DNA from: Chryseobacterium fluminis
GTDB taxonomy: Bacteria > Bacteroidota > Bacteroidia > Flavobacteriales > Weeksellaceae
Assembly: GCF_026314945.1 (NCBI RefSeq)
Contig: NZ_CP111121.1
Coordinates: 1,116,001 to 1,180,000 of the forward strand
Direction: 5' to 3'
DNA length: 64,000 nucleotides
Shown one piece after another: positions 35,390 through 43,827 of the stretch. Under the pieces are notes generated by a model. The model had not been told where the DNA came from. It made no database searches and saw nothing but the letters and a program-made list of their open reading frames with translations. Both the position numbers and the translations under genes were made by a program. How positions within the stretch are numbered: the stretch's first letter is position 1; every line of letters begins with the position of its first letter.

Positions 35390-36145
35390 ATGAATAAAGC
35401 TGAAAAACTGGAAAAATGGAAGTATAAAGGTAAAAATCTTAGTTCTTTCAGAAAAGATGATAAAGAATTTGAAGACTTATCACAAATTATAGATAGTGCC
35501 AACAAGAAAGAACTTAAAGAAGTTTTTGAGAAAGGTCTCGAAACTAAGTATGACCAATATAAAAAATATCTTTACGAGCACAACCTATTTTTGTTTAGAG
35601 ATTTAGAACAACATATTAAAGACTCAGTAAACTGCTTAATTATTGATGCTTATATCCCAAGCATTACCAACACGAATCTACTTCTTGAACGTGCTTTGAA
35701 ACTTGCTTTGATACAATTCGAGGTAGGAACTGTCATAGATTATAATGATGAAAAAATAGTAGAAGCATACATAAAAGCTGACAAGCAATATGCAGGAAAA
35801 AATATGGAGGCCAATATTCAGAAATGTATAAAATATAAAATTCTTAATGCCACAGAAGCAAAAGAACTTAAAGATTACAAGCTTAAATTCAGAGATGGAT
35901 TTTCCCATTTTACACCAATAAATATTTTAAAAGAAGAGAAACTGCTTACCAACATTTCATTAGAAGAACAGCCAGGTCTTGAAAAAACTTTTAAGCTGCC
36001 ACAGTATCAGTCTATGCAAGTGGTCTTTTTTGCACTAAAAAATGCTGAAAGTCATCTGCGCTATGTTCTTGATATTATCAATCACTTACAGTTTAAAGTC
36101 TTAGAAGAGTTTCAGAAGACTTTTAAAGCGAAGGAAAAATCTTAG
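35390..36145 (+). CDS. HEPN-like helical protein
   Basis: A 251-residue Lys/Glu-rich helical protein. R168-DGFS-H173 in 'KFRDGFSHF' fits the Rx4H catalytic motif of HEPN domains, preceded by helices around 'NTNLLLERALKLALIQFE'. The first 60 residues are highly charged and may be a coiled region. It lies 9 bp after the zinc-ribbon HEPN gene and about 60 bp before the next, consistent with one operon. No named family is recognised. Confidence 0.6.
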   Translation: MNKAEKLEKWKYKGKNLSSFRKDDKEFEDLSQIIDSANKKELKEVFEKGLETKYDQYKKYLYEHNLFLFRDLEQHIKDSVNCLIIDAYIPSITNTNLLLERALKLALIQFEVGTVIDYNDEKIVEAYIKADKQYAGKNMEANIQKCIKYKILNATEAKELKDYKLKFRDGFSHFTPINILKEEKLLTNISLEEQPGLEKTFKLPQYQSMQVVFFALKNAESHLRYVLDIINHLQFKVLEEFQKTFKAKEKS

Positions 36146-36208
36146 GGGTGTCGCAAAAGTCTTTTTTTGAATTTTAGCATTAATAAAATCTATTTAAAAA
36201 CAGTAAGA

Positions 36209-37405
36209 ATGATAACAATTGAGAATCTAACACGTATGGTCAGTGCTACATTGAAAACGTTGCATATTTTTAGTAATAATTGTAAGGAAATCAATGTAAA
36301 AGATGTGTATCTCCTCAACGAAGATACACTATGCTGCGATTTCTATCCTGTTTCAAGAAAGTCATACGATATAAAATTAGAAATAGCTCCGATAATGGGT
36401 TGTTTTAACGGTATTTTTAGAGATATGAACTACGAAAATGTCAACCTGTTAAACTATGCGGTGAGAGCTTTTGATGAAAATAACAACGAAATTTTATACG
36501 CTTTATCAACCAAAACCGCAGCAGAACTCGTTGGGAAGGGAGGATCCATCGAATGGCTTGCATCGACCTTTTTTCAAATAAATACAGAAGACTTTCGTCT
36601 GGCTCAGGCCAAGCAGATAATTTCTGAAATTGAAAATGGATTAAGGGAAATTGTAAAAATAAAACTTAGAGATCAATTTGGAGATGATTGGTGGGAACAG
36701 GGTTTGAATAGTAAACTTGGCAGAGATGTTAAGAAAATCTATTTCAACAATTTTGGAGAAGATTGTACTGATGGTGATATTTTAATTGCCTATACTTTTA
36801 CCCTGCAGCTTAAAGAAATTATCCTCTCTTACTACAATTTATTTACAAATTATTTTCAAAGTTCTGCTGAATTTGAAACTTCAATGGATAGCTTAAATAA
36901 ATTAAGAAGAGAAGAAGCCCATAACAGACCCATTTCAAATTTGGATTTGAAGAATCTACAGACTCTTCATGAAGAATTGCTATCCGGTGTTCTCCAAGAT
37001 TTAAAATCACTTCAATCTGTCTATTTAACTGAAAACTGGAGAGGAAAAATCAAAAAAATAATGACCGAAAAAAGGTACAAGGATGTTTATACTGATTTAG
37101 AAATCAGTAATGAAATTGATGCTGGACAAAAGTTGTTTAAAATTCGAGAAAACAAATCATCTTTAATCTCTTACCTTGATGATACAATTTTAAAGTTAAA
37201 ATCTATTACTATACCAATACATAAGAAATCGACACACAAAGAACTATTAAGCTGTTTCGAACATTACAGAGTCCTGCAAAAGTCTTTATTTGATGAATAT
37301 TCAACCTTAGATAATAAAAGAATTGACATCGTCAAAGATGAAATAAAAATACACGATCGAAAAATGGATGAGTTCGTCGAAAAATTCCTCCTGAATGAGA
37401 AATAA
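36209..37405 (+). CDS. HEPN-like protein, Swt1-HEPN type
   Basis: The ATG at 36209 gives a 398-residue protein; the frame is open upstream to a TTG at 36167. The motif R233-REEA-H238 in 'LRREEAHNRPIS' closely resembles HEPN domains of the Swt1 type. A 'WWEQGLN' segment lies earlier, and the C-terminal third is helical and charged. An N-terminal domain (about residues 1-125) with strand-rich sequence is unassigned. HEPN proteins of this kind often occur in defence and RNA-cleaving toxin loci. The RNase role is inferred. Confidence 0.65.
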   Translation: MITIENLTRMVSATLKTLHIFSNNCKEINVKDVYLLNEDTLCCDFYPVSRKSYDIKLEIAPIMGCFNGIFRDMNYENVNLLNYAVRAFDENNNEILYALSTKTAAELVGKGGSIEWLASTFFQINTEDFRLAQAKQIISEIENGLREIVKIKLRDQFGDDWWEQGLNSKLGRDVKKIYFNNFGEDCTDGDILIAYTFTLQLKEIILSYYNLFTNYFQSSAEFETSMDSLNKLRREEAHNRPISNLDLKNLQTLHEELLSGVLQDLKSLQSVYLTENWRGKIKKIMTEKRYKDVYTDLEISNEIDAGQKLFKIRENKSSLISYLDDTILKLKSITIPIHKKSTHKELLSCFEHYRVLQKSLFDEYSTLDNKRIDIVKDEIKIHDRKMDEFVEKFLLNEK

Positions 37406-37433
37406 TATTAATTTGCCGTTAAAATAAAAACCA

Positions 37434-38435
37434 ATGACCCAAAAATATACTGATCTTAGAGCAAAAATATTGGCACCAGCCGATCTTATTTTATTTGATG
37501 AAGTTATCGGAACAATGACTGGTGGTTATTACCGTTCATCATACATTATGGCTTGGATTAATATAATTGAATCTTTGAAAAACAAATTATATCAACTTGC
37601 AGCCTTAGAAGACAGCAGAGCAAAAACCGCGATTACAGATATAGAAAACCTAGAAAGTGGTGGATTGTCAACCGATAGAAAAATATTTGAACAATGTGGA
37701 GTTTGTGGCATAATTGAGCCGACTCAGAAAAGCACGATTGAATTTTTATGGGGGGGGCAACGTTGTATTTATGCTCATCCTTATAATACAAGTCCGAGCA
37801 TTGAGGACTTAAATTATATTATTAATCAGGCTGTAACCATTGTTTTATCTAAAGAAGTAGACTTCAATAAGAATTATATTGACGAGTTTTGTGACAATAT
37901 AATTACAAAACCGCACTTAGTAGATAATGATGAAAATAAAATCCTGCAGTTAGCAAATAATATTCTGGTTAGAGTCAAAGAAAATCTACACCCATATTAC
38001 TTTAAAAAACTATTTTTTTATTACGGAAGTAATCAAGACAAGCCCAATGAAATAAAGAAAATTGAAATAATTGTAAAACATCTCATTTTAAAAACCACTT
38101 ATGATCTCTCTGATAACAACTGGGCTTTTGAAAATAGAGCAGTCAGCTATCCCGAAAATTTCACCTTATGTGTGGTCGACCAATACTTCTGGAATAAAGT
38201 TGACGATCGTGTAAAAGACGTACTGATAAATTATTTTGTGAATTTACATGACAATAATACTATTACGAAATTGGCTGAAGTATATGGTAAACTACAAAGT
38301 TTGAGTATTCTTGAAGATGAATACAAGAACAAATTTTTCATCAAATTAGACTCTTTGAGGTTTTCATTATCAATTTATTATTATGGCAATGCGGATAAAC
38401 AATTTGATAGAATAATAGGAGAACTAAAAACCTGA
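37434..38435 (+). CDS. HEPN-like protein, unknown family
   Basis: A 333-residue protein. R110-CIYA-H115 in 'GGQRCIYAHPY' is another Rx4H motif and is preceded by 'CGVCGI', in a helical region (about residues 15-150). The remainder (about residues 160-333) is helical with Asn/Lys-rich stretches and may be a repeat-like scaffold. It begins 28 bp after the previous HEPN gene and ends 12 bp before the next gene. I do not recognise the family by name. Confidence 0.6.
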   Translation: MTQKYTDLRAKILAPADLILFDEVIGTMTGGYYRSSYIMAWINIIESLKNKLYQLAALEDSRAKTAITDIENLESGGLSTDRKIFEQCGVCGIIEPTQKSTIEFLWGGQRCIYAHPYNTSPSIEDLNYIINQAVTIVLSKEVDFNKNYIDEFCDNIITKPHLVDNDENKILQLANNILVRVKENLHPYYFKKLFFYYGSNQDKPNEIKKIEIIVKHLILKTTYDLSDNNWAFENRAVSYPENFTLCVVDQYFWNKVDDRVKDVLINYFVNLHDNNTITKLAEVYGKLQSLSILEDEYKNKFFIKLDSLRFSLSIYYYGNADKQFDRIIGELKT

Positions 38436-38447
38436 CAATTTTCTCAG

Positions 38448-38945
38448 ATGAATGTGGTTATTGATTTCATTGATAGCGAATTCGGTATAAATGCTTTAAA
38501 TAATTTCAGTTTGGAACAGAATATTGAACTTGGAAGGGTTCTGTACGCTTCAGCTGATGAAGGTCATTGGAGATCCCGTTCACTTATAGCTTTTGAAAAT
38601 TTTAATACATCTAAACTTAGCAAAGAGATTTTTGCAGGAATTATCATTGGTCACTTTATCAATATTAAAAATGAGGTCAGATTCGACGACGAAAGAGCAC
38701 ACTTAGCATTAAAAGTTTTAAACGAACTTGATGGTAGTCTAATTGATTTAGTGTACGCAAGGATCTTTGAAGTTCTCGACAATGGAACACAAAAATATTC
38801 TAATGAAATATTTGTTTTCGGTACTGACACTATGACGAACATCGTTAATGCAGTTAATGAACTGAAGTTAAATTGGAAGTCGAAAAATTTTGATAATTAC
38901 AATCTTTTAGATAACAAGGTTAAAAAGTATTTTGAACTGCTTTGA
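38448..38945 (+). CDS. Hypothetical protein in the HEPN gene run
   Basis: A 165-residue acidic helical protein with no HEPN motif, signal peptide or membrane segment. It lies 12 bp after one HEPN-like gene and 20 bp before the frameshifted one, so it is very probably co-transcribed. As the only member of the run without an RNase-like motif, it could be an inhibitor or adaptor of the HEPN proteins; this is speculation from position. No family is recognised. Confidence 0.55.
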   Translation: MNVVIDFIDSEFGINALNNFSLEQNIELGRVLYASADEGHWRSRSLIAFENFNTSKLSKEIFAGIIIGHFINIKNEVRFDDERAHLALKVLNELDGSLIDLVYARIFEVLDNGTQKYSNEIFVFGTDTMTNIVNAVNELKLNWKSKNFDNYNLLDNKVKKYFELL

Positions 38946-38965
38946 TTTTTGAGTAAAGAGAGAAT

Positions 38966-39660
38966 ATGAATATTAATAAAAAAATAGACTTTACCAGAAA
39001 TATAATAAATTTTATCGGTAAAAATAATACGCATCCTGATTCAGAAGATATCAGAAGTATAACAATAGACAGCATTGCACAAGCCTTTCAGAATTTTTGG
39101 ATCTCTTTAAAATTATCGAAAGAACTTCAGAATATTGATTTTGTTCAGGAAAAAATATCCGACCAGTTTAAAAAATCTGATCTTGAAGATATTGAGTTTA
39201 ATCTTGATGGATTTTTAAAGATGCTCTTTTTACGAGACTATTTATATCCTTAGAAAGTCATCTTAAAACTATAGCACGTCACTTTGAAGCAAAATCCTCT
39301 GATATTTATGACGATTCTATAAAAAATGCATTTAAGAATTTACTTGACAAAATTGTATTCTTTACTGATATCAGCGATTATGAAAAAAATGTTATATTCT
39401 ATTTTTTCTACCTGCGAAATACGATACATAATTTCGGAATTCAAAATAGAAAAACCCAGCTTTTAGAAATTGAAGATGCAACATCTGTTGTCAGTCAGTT
39501 AAAATTTGAGCTAAAGCTTATCAAAGGGAAAACTAATGACATTTCATCTCTGGAACTTTTACTTCTTTTCGAACAAGTAATAAAGGTAATCATTAAATTA
39601 AATTCATTAATTCCGGCGAATGAAAAAATTAAACATCCCTTAGCTGATTTTGATTATTAA
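38966..39660 (+). pseudogene. Frameshifted HEPN-like gene (possible programmed -1 frameshift)
   Basis: The frame from 38966 stops at 39253, but a second frame, shifted by -1, is open from about 39205 to a stop at 39660. Joined they would encode about 231 residues. The second part holds 'FYLRNTIHNFG', an Rx3H motif related to HEPN domains. Inside the overlap lies T TTA AAG (39214-39220), a canonical X_XXY_YYZ slippery heptamer in the right frame for a -1 shift. The gene may be broken, mis-sequenced at a T run, or read by programmed frameshifting. Confidence 0.6.
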
Positions 39661-39823
39661 CAATTTCAAAAACAACTTATAAATGTAGAATTGTTATCAT
39701 TATATGATGATCCTTTTCAAGGATGGTTTGTAGATTTTTGTAATAGATTTTAATAAAAGTATAGCGCGACGATTAAATGTAAAATACTTAAATTTATATG
39801 ATTACAACTATAAAGCTATCATT

Positions 39824-40096
39824 ATGGATACACTATTAATTATTGCGATAATTACTTTGTTGATTGGTGCAGCAATTCAATATTGGATTTACCGCAGAAA
39901 ATTCTACAGAAGAAATAGTACCGGGCTTGAAGCATTCTCAAGCTATGAAAAGTCTGTGTTTACTAAATTTTTTGAAATTATTTTGAAGTGGGTATCATAC
40001 ATATTTATCATCATTGGCCTTCTGTATCTATGGAGATATGCTCGACATTTAGAACCTAAATCCAGAATCCCCGTAAAGAGTGAATTATCGAAATAG
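39824..40096 (+). CDS. Small two-helix membrane protein
   Basis: A 90-residue protein with hydrophobic segments at about residues 3-21 and 45-70 joined by a basic loop (YRRKFYRRNS). It could be a holin-like or toxin-immunity membrane peptide, but nothing specific is recognised. It lies 163 bp after the HEPN run and 412 bp before the repeat-protein gene, so it may stand alone. Confidence 0.5.
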   Translation: MDTLLIIAIITLLIGAAIQYWIYRRKFYRRNSTGLEAFSSYEKSVFTKFFEIILKWVSYIFIIIGLLYLWRYARHLEPKSRIPVKSELSK

Positions 40097-40339
40097 TGGA
40101 TTTTGTAATACCTAGCCCTAATTGATAAGCTTTGGAATAAGCGATTACATTAACTTGAAAAATCTTAATTAATTTTAAGAATAATTCAAATAAAACCTAT
40201 TGTGAAATATCAATGCAAAAGCTTTAAAAAGCTTTTTATTAAAGGTATTATTTGTAAAATTTACCTTAAAACGATTTTTATTTAAGTTAAAAATAATACA
40301 AAAAATCACAACAATAATTATTATAAATTCATTAAGACA
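40097..40339. other. AT-rich intergenic region, nothing recognised
   Basis: Very AT-rich sequence without a plausible open frame. It precedes the small-RNA candidate at 40340-40422. Confidence 0.35.
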
Positions 40340-40422
40340 TACATTTGCTAAAGATTCTCAATCATATTTGAGTTTTCATGGTTATTAGTTTTTATCCTCG
40401 ATTTCCATCGGGGATTTTTTTA
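40340..40422 (+). ncRNA. Candidate small RNA of about 70 nt
   Basis: TACATTTG at 40340-40347 matches the -7 consensus. About 45 bp later a hairpin (ATCCTCGAT at 40394-40402, TTCC loop, ATCGGGGAT at 40407-40415) is followed by a T run, forming an intrinsic terminator. No gene lies between. A transcript of about 65-70 nt is therefore possible. No clear -33 TTG was found. Alternatively the hairpin ends a long 3' tail from 39824. Confidence 0.4.
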
Positions 40423-40440
40423 TTTTTTTGATGTACGCAT

Positions 40441-40466
40441 TATTTTAAATACTGTACTTTAAAATA
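40441..40466. promoter_or_regulatory. 9-bp inverted repeat upstream of the repeat-protein gene
   Basis: TATTTTAAA, 8 bp (TACTGTAC), TTTAAAATA is a perfect palindrome with arms of 9 bp. It lies 43 bp before the ATG at 40509 and is a candidate operator. Confidence 0.4.
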
Positions 40467-40508
40467 GATATATTATCATTACCTTTAAGAAAACGAAACT
40501 TACAAACC

Positions 40509-40967
40509 ATGCCAAGACCAATTATACAAAATTTAAGAACCTGGCCAAGAAATTTAAGTACAGCCCAGGGTGGTGGATTATCAACTTCACAATATGGTGG
40601 AATGTCTACTTCACAATATGGCGGAATGTCAACATCTCAATACGGAGGGCTCTCGACTTCACAGTATGGGGGAATGTCAACTTCGCAGTATGGGGGATTA
40701 TCAACTTCACAGTACGGCGGACTTTCAACATCTCAGTATGGTGGATTATCGACATCTCAATATGGAGGACTCTCGACTTCGCAGTATGGCGGGCTGTCAA
40801 CTTCAGCAGGAGGAGGTATGTCCACATCTTCATCTAATATATACAAAAGTAATATACCGCCGTGGCCATACTTCGTTAGAGAATTAGAGTTACGAGGCTA
40901 CGACCAAGCGGTAGAGATGATCAAAAATTGTTTACCGTATGATCTTTGGCCTGAAAATTATTTTTAA
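40509..40967 (+). CDS. GG(L/M)STSQY tandem-repeat protein
   Basis: A 152-residue protein in three parts. The N-terminus is 'MPRPIIQNLRTWPRNLST'. Nine exact 8-residue units GG(L/M)STSQY (40572-40787) and two degenerate ones follow. The C-terminus (about residues 112-152, 'NIPPWPYFVRELELRGYDQA') is helical. There is no signal peptide. From memory, short proteins with similar GGLST repeats are annotated as hypothetical in other bacteria; I know of no function. Synonymous codons differ from unit to unit, which argues that the protein repeat itself is under selection. Confidence 0.75.
   Translation: MPRPIIQNLRTWPRNLSTAQGGGLSTSQYGGMSTSQYGGMSTSQYGGLSTSQYGGMSTSQYGGLSTSQYGGLSTSQYGGLSTSQYGGLSTSQYGGLSTSAGGGMSTSSSNIYKSNIPPWPYFVRELELRGYDQAVEMIKNCLPYDLWPENYF
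40572..40835 (+). repeat. 24-bp coding tandem repeat, 9 exact and 2 degenerate units
   Basis: Nine units code for GG(L/M)STSQY, then GGLSTSAG and GGMSTSSS. The Gly, Leu, Ser, Thr, Gln and Tyr codons vary between units, so protein identity is far higher than DNA identity. There are no spacers, so this is not a CRISPR array. Confidence 0.9.
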
Positions 40968-41016
40968 TAAACATTAAGGATAAAATCTGTATTACATACC
41001 TCGATAAAGTTCATTA

Positions 41017-41907
41017 ATGAAAAAACTTTATATCGTTGGGAATGGCTTCGATAGATTTCACGATCTTCCCACAACATATAGTGATTTTCACAAATTTGTT
41101 ACTGCAAATCACCAAGATTTAGAAAATATATTTGAGGAGTACTTTATGTTATCATCATATCCCGACCATTTATGGAAGGACTTTGAAAATGATCTCAGTA
41201 CTTTTAAATGGAAAGCTCTCTTTGACGATATAAATAACATTGATGTATCTGATGAAAACTTCAGACCTAGTTATATTTATAGTCTGGAAGATGATTTGGC
41301 GCAAGAAAGCGACCTGCTGATTGATAAAATCAGGGAAGCTTTTGAGGATTGGCTAACCGATTTAAGCCTTGAAGACACTAATAGGAAACTTCTTTTAGAA
41401 GAAAATTCATTTTTCTTAAACTTCAATTATACACTGACACTCGAAGAGATCTATAAAATCCCTAGCAGCAATATACTGCATATTCATGGGGATGTAGAAA
41501 ATAGCCCGGGAAGTTTTGTATTTGGACATAATAAAAATTTAAAGGCACAACCTGAATTTGATGAAAATGGTGAAAGGAACAGAACACCTTTTTCGGATTC
41601 AGAAGAGAATGCTAAATATCCGTTTTACGCACTTAAAAAACCCGTAAAAGATTCTATTCGTGAATATGACAGCTTCTTCAAAGGTTTAAACGAAATCGAT
41701 GAGATTATAATATTAGGGCATTCTTTAAATCCTACTGACCTTCCCTACTTTAGAGCTATAAGAAAAAATATGGTTAAAAAAGTAAAATGGAGTGTCAGCT
41801 ATTATAACGATGAAGAGAAAACAAAACATTTAAAAACACTCCTTAAAATTGGAATTGACACAAATAAAATAGAGTTTTTTAATATGTCTGATTATAATGT
41901 AGATTAG
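41017..41907 (+). CDS. AbiH-family abortive infection protein
   Basis: A 296-residue protein. The N-terminal 'LYIVGNGFDRFHDLPTTYSDF' and the C-terminal 'IIILGHSLNPTDLPYFRAI' are the two hallmark segments of AbiH-family phage abortive-infection proteins, and 'FLNFNYTLTLEEIY' and 'LHIHGD' lie between them. Length is normal for the family. It sits inside an AT-rich island of nuclease- and toxin-like genes and 22 bp before the next gene. AbiH's mechanism is poorly understood; family assignment is confident. Confidence 0.88.
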   Translation: MKKLYIVGNGFDRFHDLPTTYSDFHKFVTANHQDLENIFEEYFMLSSYPDHLWKDFENDLSTFKWKALFDDINNIDVSDENFRPSYIYSLEDDLAQESDLLIDKIREAFEDWLTDLSLEDTNRKLLLEENSFFLNFNYTLTLEEIYKIPSSNILHIHGDVENSPGSFVFGHNKNLKAQPEFDENGERNRTPFSDSEENAKYPFYALKKPVKDSIREYDSFFKGLNEIDEIIILGHSLNPTDLPYFRAIRKNMVKKVKWSVSYYNDEEKTKHLKTLLKIGIDTNKIEFFNMSDYNVD

Positions 41908-41929
41908 CCTACCTCCAACTTTTTTTACA

Positions 41930-42859
41930 ATGGAATATATTTTTAGAGAAAAAACCTACAAGGTTTCAAAATTCAAAACCTTTCTGACTAATCAGCTGAA
42001 AAGTCAATCATTAGAAACTGCTAATACTTTTTTGCTCGAATTTATTCAAAATAATGAATTTGAATTTAATGATTTAATTTCAATCTTAGACAGATTCATT
42101 GATTATGCAAAAAGACTTGGTGACGAAAACGAAAAAGTCTTAGAATTTGTTCATAAGAAATCAGTTGAGTACAGAAGTGTTGAGAACACTTTACATTTAT
42201 CTAATCTGTTTTATAAGATTAATCCTTATTATGCATTAAATTATATTGATGAAAATTTTGATTTAATTCCTAATAATAGTAAAGAAAAAGTTTCAGTATT
42301 GCTATTTAAAGCTGATATTCTTTTAGAAAATAATGAACTTGAAAAAGCATTTTCAGTACTAAGAGATTGTTCCGATCAATGTTACGATTTGTACATTTTT
42401 GATGCTTTGGAATTAAAGAGAACGATTTACGAAAAGATGGCGGTTATTTGTCAGTTAGAGAAAAGAAGTGATGCTGCAATTAGTTTTTACATATACCATT
42501 GTTCATTTCAGGCAGGTGTCGAGTTCTTACATTTCCCGTATTTAGATACTTACAGAAATTTTAGATTACCATACTCCATAATTGAAAATACCAACAATGA
42601 AATCATACAAATAGACATGCATTTAAGGAACATAAATATTAATATTGATGTATTTAATTCTTTTCTGCAAGATTTGTATAGAAAAGTGATGCCAAAAGCT
42701 TTTAAGCTTGAAAATATAGATATTGATACCTTTACTGTTTCAAATTCAAACGTACAGGACTTGGTACATTACACAAGCTACATACCGAAGCTTACAGTTA
42801 GAGATTTAGTATCATCCATTGAATTATTAACATCAGATAAAATTAAAGACCTTCTCTGA
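41930..42859 (+). CDS. Helical-repeat protein of unknown function
   Basis: A 309-residue protein built of helices with a TPR-like look from about residue 60 to 200 ('YALNYIDENFDL', 'ADILLENNELEKAFSVLRDC'). No catalytic motif, signal peptide or membrane segment is seen. It lies between the abiH gene (22 bp before) and the PIN-like gene (35 bp after) on the same strand and may be a partner or scaffold for one of them. Family unknown. Confidence 0.55.
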   Translation: MEYIFREKTYKVSKFKTFLTNQLKSQSLETANTFLLEFIQNNEFEFNDLISILDRFIDYAKRLGDENEKVLEFVHKKSVEYRSVENTLHLSNLFYKINPYYALNYIDENFDLIPNNSKEKVSVLLFKADILLENNELEKAFSVLRDCSDQCYDLYIFDALELKRTIYEKMAVICQLEKRSDAAISFYIYHCSFQAGVEFLHFPYLDTYRNFRLPYSIIENTNNEIIQIDMHLRNININIDVFNSFLQDLYRKVMPKAFKLENIDIDTFTVSNSNVQDLVHYTSYIPKLTVRDLVSSIELLTSDKIKDLL

Positions 42860-42894
42860 AATGATTTTACCAGCTCAAAACAAAATTGATAAAA

Positions 42895-43725
42895 ATGAGA
42901 TACTATCTGGATACCGTAGCTGCTAGAGCTCTTAGCAAAGAATTACACAAACTGCAAAGTAATTCTTTTACTTCTGCACTGGTTGTAATGGAGCTAGTTT
43001 CGGGAATTAGCGAGAGAGAATTTAATATAAGAAAGCAAGTTATAAAAAACTTAATTGATTCAAGATTTCCAGTTGTATGGAAACTACCAGAAAAAATTAA
43101 AGCCGAGGCTTTTCCAATAATTGAAATAAAAGAAGGTAGAGTGCTTGGATTACAAAAGCTTTGTATTGAACTGTATCACAGTGAGAACTTGGAAGCATTT
43201 ATTACTAACACCGAAAAGGAGATTTATAATATTGATTTCTTTAAAGCACTTGATAAAAGCTATTCAGACATATTTATAGAAGCAACATTAAAAGGAAATC
43301 AGGAACTGAAAAGTATATATGCTGAGCAGAGAATAAATAATGGAAAAGAATTTGAAGATTATGCCAAGCAAATCGTAAAGTCTTTAGCTTCAGAAGTTGA
43401 TGTTAATAATGCTTTAACCATTAAGGTTATTGCTGGTCATTTAGCAGCTCAGGCTTCAGAAGATAACGACCTCGTTACCGAAGAAGAAGTATACAACAGT
43501 TATAATCATAGTATAGATATTTTCATGAATGCTTTTTCTTTTTTCTCAGCTAAAAAAAGTGGTGAATTAGGGACGCCCGCTAAAAATGATTATACGGATT
43601 TGCTTCATTTATTGTATTTAGGAAGTAATCCCGATCTTTCTATAGTGACCAATGATAATATGATTTTGAAGATCACAGAGCAATCACAAACAATATTAGA
43701 ATATAAACAGATTAATAATATTTGA
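42895..43725 (+). CDS. PIN-like nuclease-domain protein
   Basis: The ATG at 42895 gives 276 residues; an in-frame TTG at 42886 is less likely. The start 'MRYYLDTVAAR' supplies the first acidic residue of a PIN fold, 'VVMELVSGI' the conserved Glu, and 'KNDYTDLLHLLYLG' with 'SIVTNDNMIL' the C-terminal acidic residues. The central part (about residues 70-210) is a helical insertion that makes it longer than VapC-type PINs. A metal-dependent RNase role is likely but inferred. Confidence 0.65.
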   Translation: MRYYLDTVAARALSKELHKLQSNSFTSALVVMELVSGISEREFNIRKQVIKNLIDSRFPVVWKLPEKIKAEAFPIIEIKEGRVLGLQKLCIELYHSENLEAFITNTEKEIYNIDFFKALDKSYSDIFIEATLKGNQELKSIYAEQRINNGKEFEDYAKQIVKSLASEVDVNNALTIKVIAGHLAAQASEDNDLVTEEEVYNSYNHSIDIFMNAFSFFSAKKSGELGTPAKNDYTDLLHLLYLGSNPDLSIVTNDNMILKITEQSQTILEYKQINNI

Positions 43726-43827
43726 GCACGATATCAAATTAGTTTGATTGTATTTTGGATATTTATCTTTAAATACCTACACATAGAAAATTAGTATACG
43801 AGAAGAACTCTAAAACTATATGAATAT

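Noticed and set aside
39205..39253. Declaring the frameshift certainly programmed
   Set aside because: A heptamer can occur by chance in AT-rich DNA and another homopolymer-associated shift lies in the same island, so mutation or sequencing error remains equally possible.
40572..40835. Short regular DNA repeats that could suggest a CRISPR array
   Set aside because: The 24-bp units are contiguous, in frame, encode GG(L/M)STSQY and have no spacers.
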